Below, piece by piece: positions 6,059 to 11,113 of a DNA stretch of 11,113 nucleotides; position 1 is the stretch's first letter; every line of letters begins with the position of its first letter. The stretch covers positions 1 to 11,113 of the forward strand of contig PCAH01000121.1 in assembly GCA_002730485.1 (NCBI GenBank), written 5' to 3'. This DNA comes from Dehalococcoidia bacterium. GTDB lineage: Bacteria; Chloroflexota; Dehalococcoidia; UBA3495. Below the pieces are notes generated by a model, which did not search any database, was not told the origin of the DNA, and worked only from the letters and a program-made list of their open reading frames with translations. A program made the position numbers and the translations under genes.

Positions 6059-6138
6059 GAGTCGCCTTGACTCTGGTTGCGGCGGTCTTTAGAGTTAGGC
6101 AAGGGTAAGCACTTGAAACTGGAAAAGGCAGGTGGACT

Positions 6139-6264
6139 ATGCGTAGATTTTTGATCCCGATGGTTTTTGTGGCCCTGCTTGCGATTGCCACAGTGGTGCC
6201 CGTCGCCGCCAGTTCCCCTGATGCTGCTCCGTCACACGAGAGCGGTGGCTGCAGTAATATCTAG
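6139..6264 (+). CDS. 41-residue secreted peptide precursor
   Basis: The ORF starts MRRFLIPMVFVALLAIATVV and continues to a signal-peptidase-type site near PVAAS. That would release a mature peptide of about 16-17 residues (SPDAAPSHESGGCSNI) with one His and one Cys. The ATG is preceded by AGGTGG a few bases upstream, and a strong intrinsic terminator follows 72 bases after the stop, so it has the boundaries of a real small gene. It sits between the six-Cys membrane protein and the TauE/SafE gene on the same strand. I know of no family. A single exposed Cys and His could bind metal or form a disulfide with a partner. Alternatively it is the 5' remnant of a longer secreted protein cut short by the TAG. 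Confidence 0.5.
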   Translation: MRRFLIPMVFVALLAIATVVPVAASSPDAAPSHESGGCSNI

Positions 6265-6335
6265 TTCCCGCCGTTCTGCGATAGCCCGCCACAAGGCGAG
6301 GGCAAGCTCAAATCTTAAAATAAACCTGGATTCTT

Positions 6336-6371
6336 GGCCCCGGTCCATCTGATTGGACCGGGCCTTTTTTT
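6336..6371 (+). terminator. Intrinsic terminator just before the TauE/SafE gene
   Basis: An 11-bp stem with one bulged C (GGCCCCGGTCCA with TGGACCGGGCC, 6-base loop) is followed by seven T residues. It ends transcription of the small secreted peptide. Its T-run finishes only 12 bases before the TTG start of the next gene, so it may double as an attenuator. Its core stem is nearly identical to the terminator at 9371-9398. Confidence 0.9.
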
Positions 6372-6383
6372 GGCGATTTAACC

Positions 6384-7115
6384 TTGGAAGAAGAAATAAT
6401 AAAAATAGTCGCCGTCGTGCTCGCGACGGCGGTAGGATTCACCATCGCTGGAGTCGCTGGGTTCGGGGGCGGAGTCGTCGCCCTTCCAGTGCTGGTCTGG
6501 GTGTTTGGCGTGCGTGAGGCCATACCCATACTGACCTTCTCCCAGCTTTTCAGCACCGGTTCCAGGGTCTGGCTGCACCGCGCCGGGATCGATTGGCGGG
6601 TAATCCGTAACTTCTCCATTGGATCGTTACCCTTTGCCCTGCTCGGCAGCCTATTCTTCGTCGCCATAGATACAGCCATTCTCGTGCGCATCTTGGGCGT
6701 GATGATGCTTTTCTTTGTCGTCTACACCCAGATGCCCATAGGCAGGAACTTCAAAATGAAGCTTTGGGGCTTCATCCCATTGGGTTCAGCTACCGGATTT
6801 GGCTCTGCATTCCTGGGGATACCTGGCCCATTTGCCTCGGTCTTCTACTTGGCATACGGGCTCTCGGCCAGCGCCTATATAGGCACGTCCGCATTGGGCA
6901 TGGGGTTGATTCAAATACCAAAGTTGGTCATCTTCACAACCAATGACCTATTGGTATTGAGGGTGATCTTGATGGGAGCAGGACTGGGAATCATCGCCGG
7001 AGCATCAGCCTATCTAGGAAAAATCATATTGGGGCGGGTCCCAGAGCACATATTCCCCAAGATAATTACGGCCATGCTTGTCGTCTCAGGCGTGATTCTC
7101 CTGGTCCGTGGGTAA
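6384..7115 (+). CDS. TauE/SafE-family membrane permease
   Basis: This 243-residue protein is of typical length for the TauE/SafE (sulfite/organosulfonate exporter, DUF81) family, with seven or eight hydrophobic helices. The first half carries the family signature near residues 16-32 (VGFTIAGVAGFGGGVVALP), followed by the AIPILTFSQLF helix. The second half repeats the pattern (GSATGFGSAFLGIPGPF, about residues 134-150), reflecting the internal duplication of the family. The substrate cannot be told from sequence; members move sulfite, sulfoacetate or other small anions, and some are linked to metal or thiol handling. TTG 6384 is the only start codon between the upstream in-frame TAA (6321) and the conserved region. 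It has no evident Shine-Dalgarno and lies 13 bases after a terminator, so its expression signal is unclear. Confidence 0.85.
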   Translation: MEEEIIKIVAVVLATAVGFTIAGVAGFGGGVVALPVLVWVFGVREAIPILTFSQLFSTGSRVWLHRAGIDWRVIRNFSIGSLPFALLGSLFFVAIDTAILVRILGVMMLFFVVYTQMPIGRNFKMKLWGFIPLGSATGFGSAFLGIPGPFASVFYLAYGLSASAYIGTSALGMGLIQIPKLVIFTTNDLLVLRVILMGAGLGIIAGASAYLGKIILGRVPEHIFPKIITAMLVVSGVILLVRG

Positions 7116-7223
7116 TCCTGATAACACTCCCGTAATTCTTCGGTAACTCTCCTGCCAGTAATATGTGCTGACGATATCAAGTTCCGAACCAAACTTGCCG
7201 TATCCGGCTGAGGAAAAACAAAT

Positions 7224-7658
7224 TTGACCATCCAGCCCACAGCTGAAGGTTCTGCCGCCGTGGCAAGTGTGTCGAATGCGGCGTTGGTTTCAGAGCAAAC
7301 TTCTGAACAAAGCACCAAGCGACGCAGTCATGATCGGCAGCCGTTTACGCCTGACCCGGTGATGGTAACGGTGTTTTGGTGGCAGGCTAGTGATGGTCGG
7401 GCTACCGGTCTGGACAACCAATTCTCGGCCTCGGCAGCCGTCCCACTACGATTCCGTTGTCTCGGCACGAACAGTTCCAAATATCCCAAGCGTTACCGCG
7501 TGGACCTGGCTCAAGCGATGGACCCGATGCCGGAATTAGACCGGCGAGAGCTCAAAGCGCTTGGTGGCGCAATCTCAGATTCATTAAGCAAAGAACTGGG
7601 AGTGGAAGTCGCAGCTTGCTCCCCTGACGTGATAGACACAGTCCTAGGCAGCGTATAG
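7224..7658 (+). CDS. Protein of unknown function (144 residues)
   Basis: I do not recognise this protein. TTG 7224 is taken as start because GAGGAAAA lies about 8-10 bases upstream. Residues 1-38 are low-complexity Ala/Ser/Thr/Gln and probably disordered, ending in a basic patch (TKRRSHDRQP). Residues 45-95 look like a compact beta-rich domain (VMVTVFWWQASDG...AAVPLRFRCLG...YRVDLAQ). Residues 104-144 look helical (ELDRRELKALGGAISDSLSKELG) with a final helix. There is no signal peptide or membrane segment, so it is presumably cytoplasmic. It is separated from the TauE/SafE gene by 108 bases and ends in its own terminator, so it is probably a single-gene unit. Confidence 0.65.
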   Translation: MTIQPTAEGSAAVASVSNAALVSEQTSEQSTKRRSHDRQPFTPDPVMVTVFWWQASDGRATGLDNQFSASAAVPLRFRCLGTNSSKYPKRYRVDLAQAMDPMPELDRRELKALGGAISDSLSKELGVEVAACSPDVIDTVLGSV

Positions 7659-7688
7659 CCGCCACCTAATTTAGTTCCTTTTGGATAA

Positions 7689-7725
7689 AGAGACCCTGCC
7701 CGTTGGTTCCGGGCGGGGTCTCTTT
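7689..7725. terminator. Bidirectional intrinsic terminator between convergent genes
   Basis: AGAGACCCTGCCCG (7689-7702) pairs with CGGGCGGGGTCTCT (7710-7723) over 14 bp with one G-T wobble; A-T pairs extend it outward. TTTGTATT follows on the plus strand and TTTATCC on the minus strand, so it can serve both the gene ending at 7658 and the MarR gene ending at 7768. Confidence 0.85.
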
Positions 7726-7767
7726 GTATTCTCCGTAGGTAGTTTTCCCAGATGATTGGCAGCTAGA

Positions 7768-8208
7768 TCATTTACCGGCAGCCAGCACCCTATCGAAAAC
7801 TTTCCCCAACACTGCGGCTTCCTCGTTGGTTACCTGTCCCAAGAACACCTCCCAGGCGTCCCTGGAGTGGTCGGGACCAACTTTTTCGATGGTATCAAGG
7901 CCAAGCTGGGTTATCACGGCATAGTATCCGCGCCGGTCTCCGGGACAGGGCTCACGTACCACCAAACCCGCGGCGATCATCCGGTCCAACAGACGTGTGA
8001 TTCCGCTTCTAGTCAGCAGCACCGACTCGGCAAGTTCGCCCATGCGCAGTCGGCCATCCGGGGCGTCGGCCAGCTGCCGCAGCACGCCCAACCAGGAAAG
8101 TTGCAATCCATGCTGTTCCTGCATCCGGCTTTCCAGGTATTTCATCACCGCGGAATGGGTCTTCAAAAATGACCGCCACATGGTCAAATGGTCGCTTTTA
8201 ATAGTCAT
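7768..8208 (-). CDS. MarR-family transcriptional regulator
   Basis: ATG 8208 is chosen because TATAAT ends 6 bases before it; the frame's upstream TTG at 8244 lies before the promoter. The 146-residue protein has the standard MarR plan. N- and C-terminal helices form the dimer interface (residues about 8-30 and 115-145). A winged helix-turn-helix lies in the middle (RLRMGELAESVLLTRSGITRLLDRMIAAGLVVRE, about 53-86). The wing carries the family's DRR motif (Asp91-Arg92-Arg93). MarR proteins repress by binding operator palindromes and let go on binding small aromatic ligands or on thiol oxidation; here Cys88 is the only cysteine. TTTGGCA motifs overlap its promoter and recur upstream of the adjacent SDR gene, so autoregulation and control of the SDR are likely. 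Confidence 0.9.
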   Translation of the reverse strand: MTIKSDHLTMWRSFLKTHSAVMKYLESRMQEQHGLQLSWLGVLRQLADAPDGRLRMGELAESVLLTRSGITRLLDRMIAAGLVVREPCPGDRRGYYAVITQLGLDTIEKVGPDHSRDAWEVFLGQVTNEEAAVLGKVFDRVLAAGK

Positions 8209-8214
8209 GGCCAG

Positions 8215-8244
8215 ATTATAAGAATAATTATTTTGCCAAATCAA
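8215..8244 (-). promoter_or_regulatory. Leaderless promoter of the MarR gene with overlapping TTTGGCA repeats
   Basis: On the minus strand TTGATT (8244-8239), an 18-base spacer and a perfect TATAAT (8220-8215) are followed after six bases by the ATG at 8208, so the transcript should begin at the start codon. TTTGGCAA occurs twice in direct orientation (8240-8233 and 8255-8248, 15 bases apart), overlapping the -35 area where a repressor would block RNA polymerase. Confidence 0.65.
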
Positions 8245-8373
8245 CTATTGCCAAAGCAAATTGATGGTTCTGCAGGCACAACCAGGCATGACAACATGGT
8301 TTAGAGCAGGGAACTCCACCCCGAATAGGTCTCACCAACCCCTACTCACGAATTCGAACAGGTCTAATGCCAC

Positions 8374-9171
8374 CTAGTAGTGAATGGCCCGAGGGATTCC
8401 TCCGCCGGTGGCTATGGCATCTCCATTGATGGAGATAGACTTAGGAGAAGATAGGAACGCAATCACGTAGGCGATCTCTCGCGCATCCACTATATGGCGG
8501 ATGGAGTTTCGGTTGGCCATGTTCTGCTCAGCTTCTTCCACAGTAATTCCCTGCGTCTCAGCCTGACTTTCGAGCATAGCAGGGATTCGTTCCGTGTAAG
8601 TCATGCCCGGATGTACGGTGGTGACATTGATGCCTAGAGGGCCAAGTTCATCGGCTAAATTTTTGCTGAGAGCGTGCACCGAAACATTGCGCATACTGCC
8701 GACAGAATAGCCCGATTGCCGAGCCGCCATTCCACTGAGGTTTATTATTCGTCCCCAGCCCTGTTCAATCATGTAAGGAGCAACGGCTTGGGCACAGCGC
8801 AAGTAGCCCATCACCTTAGTGTTCATGTCGCTCCAAAAGTCGTCTTCAGTAATCTCAAGCAATTTTGGCGAATAAGCCCCGCTTACCCTGGCTGCCGAAT
8901 TTATCAGAATATCAATCTTCCCCAGCTTCTCAGCCGCCTCTTTGACCATGGCTTGTACCGACTCCGGTTTTCCGGTATCGGCCACTATGGTTATGAATTC
9001 GCCACCAGTTTCGTTAGAAAGCTCGATTGCAGTCTTTTCAAGTGCTTCTTGACCTCTTGCCACCAGAGCGACCTTCATCTTTTCCAACCCAAACTCTCGG
9101 CCTACTGCTTTACCGATACCCCGACTACCGCCGGTGATAATCGCTGTTTTACCTTTAAGCTCCAGATCCAT
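8374..9171 (-). CDS. SDR-family oxidoreductase with atypical active site
   Basis: This 265-residue protein is a full-length classical-type short-chain dehydrogenase/reductase. It has the Rossmann cofactor motif TGGSRGIG (13-20), Arg39 after beta-2 (favouring NADPH, tentatively), and an NSAA variant of NNAG at 91-94. Ser146 lies in NLSGMAA, Lys170 in HALSK, and HPGM at 187-190. The expected YxxxK is HxxxK: the position four before Lys170 is His166, and the Ser-to-Lys distance is 24 rather than about 17. A related SDR subgroup with RNVxVxALxKNLADELGPxGINVTxVHPG is familiar and also lacks the Tyr. AAGGAG lies 9 bases before the ATG. It is upstream of and codirectional with the MarR gene, and a palindromic operator lies in its leader. 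The substrate is unknown. Confidence 0.85.
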   Translation of the reverse strand: MDLELKGKTAIITGGSRGIGKAVGREFGLEKMKVALVARGQEALEKTAIELSNETGGEFITIVADTGKPESVQAMVKEAAEKLGKIDILINSAARVSGAYSPKLLEITEDDFWSDMNTKVMGYLRCAQAVAPYMIEQGWGRIINLSGMAARQSGYSVGSMRNVSVHALSKNLADELGPLGINVTTVHPGMTYTERIPAMLESQAETQGITVEEAEQNMANRNSIRHIVDAREIAYVIAFLSSPKSISINGDAIATGGGIPRAIHY

Positions 9172-9254
9172 GAATATGCTCTCCTTGATGCAATCTACCT
9201 TTAATTTAAACGTGAAGTGTAGGTCTGGGGCAGAGAGTAATCAAGGATTGCCTT

Positions 9255-9281
9255 AGATTTGGCATGATCTATGCTAAATCT
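9255..9281. promoter_or_regulatory. Palindromic operator in the SDR leader
   Basis: AGATTTGGCAT, five bases (GATCT), ATGCTAAATCT: the 11-bp arms match at 10 positions. It sits about 20-45 bases downstream of the predicted SDR transcription start, a roadblock or repressor position. It shares GATTTGGCA with the MarR gene's own promoter, making the MarR protein the prime candidate to bind it. Confidence 0.5.
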
Positions 9282-9305
9282 CGATACACTTCCGTTGACT
9301 GTAAA

Positions 9306-9333
9306 TCTATAAAACCATACCCCGTCATATCAA
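9306..9333 (-). promoter_or_regulatory. Candidate sigma-70 promoter of the SDR gene
   Basis: On the minus strand TTGATA (9333-9328), a 16-base spacer and TATAGA (9311-9306) fit the sigma-70 consensus reasonably. Transcription would start near 9299, giving a leader of about 128 bases that contains the palindrome at 9255-9281. Confidence 0.4.
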
Positions 9334-9370
9334 GACTAGCAAATCCAGGAAACACATTATAAATATAGAA

Positions 9371-9398
9371 GAGGCCCGGTCTATTTGGACCGGGCCTC
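9371..9398 (-). terminator. Intrinsic terminator of the acidic repeat protein gene
   Basis: GAGGCCCGGTC (9371-9381) pairs perfectly with GACCGGGCCTC (9388-9398) around a 6-base loop. On the minus strand the stem is followed by TTCTATATTT. It lies 32 bases past the stop codon at 9430. Its core repeats that of the terminator at 6336-6371. Confidence 0.85.
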
Positions 9399-9429
9399 TA
9401 TCGAACTTGTTTGCCAGATCGCCGTATAT

Positions 9430-11112
9430 TTAATTAAACATCGAACCAAACAGGCTAGCGGCGCCTTCAGAGTCCATCACTTCAGTCAGTGAATCCGGAG
9501 CCTCTAAATTATATGCCACGAATGTTTCAACAGTGGCAATTTCGGCAAATCCACTGGAACCAGAGCCAATATAATCAGCTCCTACGGTTTCCAGGGCCTC
9601 CGCTAAGTGGTCATCGCTCATTCCTTCAATTTCATCCGCCCCCATACTCGCTACCATAGATCCCACCATACCAGAACCGAGCACGCTTAAATCAGAGGCT
9701 TCCATCGTAGAGACCATTGCTGCCACAGACTCAGGCTCCATATCAATCACCTGAGATGGATCACCGGCGATTGCAGTAGCCATCCCGTTAGCTTGATCTG
9801 CTGTTAGCTCAGAAATCTGCCCAGCATCCATGGCGTTAGCCATACCAGCAACCTGATCCGAACCCAGGCTCTCCAGGTTATCACCTGTCAGGGCCCCGAC
9901 TAATTCACCAGCTGCAGCTCCATCTAGAGATTGAGCGATGGTTTCTGCGTCCATCACCCCAATCATAGTCGTCAGGCTATCTTGATCCATCGTAGATACT
10001 GCAGTCTCAGCTCCCATACTAACTACCATCGCTGCTGCACTATCTGAATCTAGTAACATCACGTCAGAAACTTCCATCTTCCCGGCCAAATCAGCCGCCA
10101 TCTCTGGTGTGATCGCGTCCTGGACTTGATCTGAATCCATGGTTCCTAGCAAAGCCGCAACTAGCCCGGCGTCTGCGGCCGAGCCTTTGTTTCCTACTTC
10201 GCCAGGTTCCATAACGGTAATAACAGCATCAAGCAGCGCAACTGCACTTTCGCCATCCATATTCTTAGCATCATCGCCTGTCATCTTACCGGCAACCTCA
10301 GTCAATGCTTGGTCAGTAAATGCGGCACCCATTTGAGCCGCGTCCATGGCCCCTAACATGCCCCCGAGTTGTTCACCTCCCATACCCGAGATAACAGCCT
10401 CTGTTCCAATTGTTTCCGCCATCGCTAAAGCAGACTCCGGGGATAATCCTGCCAATGATTCACCGGTCATCGCACCTGCTAAATCAACTAATACGTCTCC
10501 GCCGACTGTAGACATGTCTGAGACACCCAAGGAATCCACTATCTCGGCGATGTTCTCGGCACCCATATCAACTGCGTTTTCAGTACCCATGTTTACCAAA
10601 GCATCCGCCACTGCCGATCCGCCGAGGTTTGATAGTTGAGCTCCTTCCATGGAAGCGAACATTCCCGCTATTTGCTCTCCCCCTAGTTCAAAGACTTGGT
10701 CTAATCCCAACGTATCAACCATAGCGGCAGCTTGATCTCCGCCTACACTGTGGAAATGATCAATAGTCATCTTTCCAGCTACTTCCAACAGCACATCTGG
10801 GGTTAAGGCCTCTCCGATTTGATTGGCATCCAAAGCCCCGATTAACCCCCCAAGCTGATCACCGGTAAACTCACCTGCTACGGTCTCAAGACCTATCGTT
10901 TCAAACATACCGAGCGCAGTTTCAGGACCTAACTCCAACATGTTTGCGCCTACCATAGCTGCCGCTGCGTCCTGCAATTCGGTCGGGTCTAACTGTCCAA
11001 GACCCGTTCCTCCTATTGCGGTGAACATCTCAGCTAGGTTTCCACCTCCCATGGTCGCCACATTGTCCACGCCCATGGTCCCAAAGGCCTCGATAAGCCC
11101 ATCTTGACCCAA
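9430..11112 (-). CDS. Acidic tandem-repeat protein, partial (C-terminal 560 residues)
   Basis: The reading frame runs off the right edge, so the true start is not in the window. The visible part is at least 20 degenerate repeats of about 20-21 residues. Each is roughly (L/A)xxMxxxMxxxxxxxLxxx(D/E/S), for example VAGMANAMDAGQISELTADQ and VAAMVSTMEASDLSVLGSGM. Such Met/Ala/Leu-spaced units suggest pairs of short helices stacked into a solenoid, somewhat like the MgtE N-domain pattern, although no homology is claimed. I find no Arg, Cys or Trp and only five Lys in 560 residues, so the charge is strongly negative. The last 45 residues leave the repeat (FAEIATVETFVAYNLEAP...ASLFGSMFN) and may be a cap. 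A secreted or surface role is plausible from composition, but a signal peptide would lie outside the window. Confidence 0.8.
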   Translation of the reverse strand: MGQDGLIEAFGTMGVDNVATMGGGNLAEMFTAIGGTGLGQLDPTELQDAAAAMVGANMLELGPETALGMFETIGLETVAGEFTGDQLGGLIGALDANQIGEALTPDVLLEVAGKMTIDHFHSVGGDQAAAMVDTLGLDQVFELGGEQIAGMFASMEGAQLSNLGGSAVADALVNMGTENAVDMGAENIAEIVDSLGVSDMSTVGGDVLVDLAGAMTGESLAGLSPESALAMAETIGTEAVISGMGGEQLGGMLGAMDAAQMGAAFTDQALTEVAGKMTGDDAKNMDGESAVALLDAVITVMEPGEVGNKGSAADAGLVAALLGTMDSDQVQDAITPEMAADLAGKMEVSDVMLLDSDSAAAMVVSMGAETAVSTMDQDSLTTMIGVMDAETIAQSLDGAAAGELVGALTGDNLESLGSDQVAGMANAMDAGQISELTADQANGMATAIAGDPSQVIDMEPESVAAMVSTMEASDLSVLGSGMVGSMVASMGADEIEGMSDDHLAEALETVGADYIGSGSSGFAEIATVETFVAYNLEAPDSLTEVMDSEGAASLFGSMFN

Positions 11113-11113
11113 A

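Noticed and set aside
6308..6691. Minus-strand 127-codon frame
   Set aside because: It is antisense to the TauE/SafE gene and a terminator; the product is Thr/Pro/Arg-rich, typical of a shadow frame.
10139..10639. Plus-strand frames opposite the acidic repeat gene
   Set aside because: They mirror the repeat structure as Pro/Ser/Ala-rich shadows with no RBS or recognisable domain.

Overview
The window looks like bacterial chromosomal DNA of roughly balanced GC. There are no rRNA, tRNA, phage, transposase or CRISPR features. Short intergenic gaps, GTG/TTG starts, two TATAAT boxes placed only 6-7 nt before a start codon (leaderless transcripts), an archaellin/Flp-like class III prepilin and an SDR of the SAR202/Dehalococcoidia style make an uncultured Chloroflexota my best guess. 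That assignment is inference and only moderately held.

Region 1 (1-1270, minus strand): a small helical protein (194-481), then a compact three-gene operon of very small genes: a Flp-like prepilin (1006-1173), a 41-residue unknown (884-1009) and a 44-residue CxxC/CxxC zinc-ribbon-like protein (772-906). The genes overlap, are closed by a strong terminator (666-698), and are preceded by four 7-bp repeats phased at exactly 11 bp (1230-1269) that look like an OmpR/PhoB-type operator.

Region 2 (1642-3057, plus): a secreted multi-domain protein interrupted by one in-frame TGA where tryptophan is expected. Its reading frame continues through a cadherin-like domain and a short Asp-box (BNR) segment, so it is most simply a decaying pseudogene.

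Region 3 (3103-7115, plus): the most coherent and interesting cluster. It holds a His-rich secreted protein from a leaderless promoter, a candidate structured RNA, a FixH/YtkA-like membrane-anchored protein, a small lipoprotein with a suspicious C-terminus, and a multi-spanning membrane protein whose predicted mature N-terminus is histidine and which carries a six-cysteine loop. A 41-residue secreted peptide and a TauE/SafE permease follow. Together these suggest envelope metal (possibly copper) or thiol/redox handling; the family assignments and the metal role are inference.

Region 4 (7224-9398): an unknown 144-residue protein and a bidirectional terminator, then on the minus strand a leaderless MarR-type regulator and an SDR oxidoreductase lacking the usual catalytic tyrosine. 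The motif TTTGGCA occurs at both promoters, suggesting the MarR protein controls itself and the SDR gene.

Region 5 (9371-11113, minus): the C-terminal part of a very acidic protein made of about 20-residue repeats, with no Arg, Cys or Trp in the visible 560 residues. It runs off the right edge.
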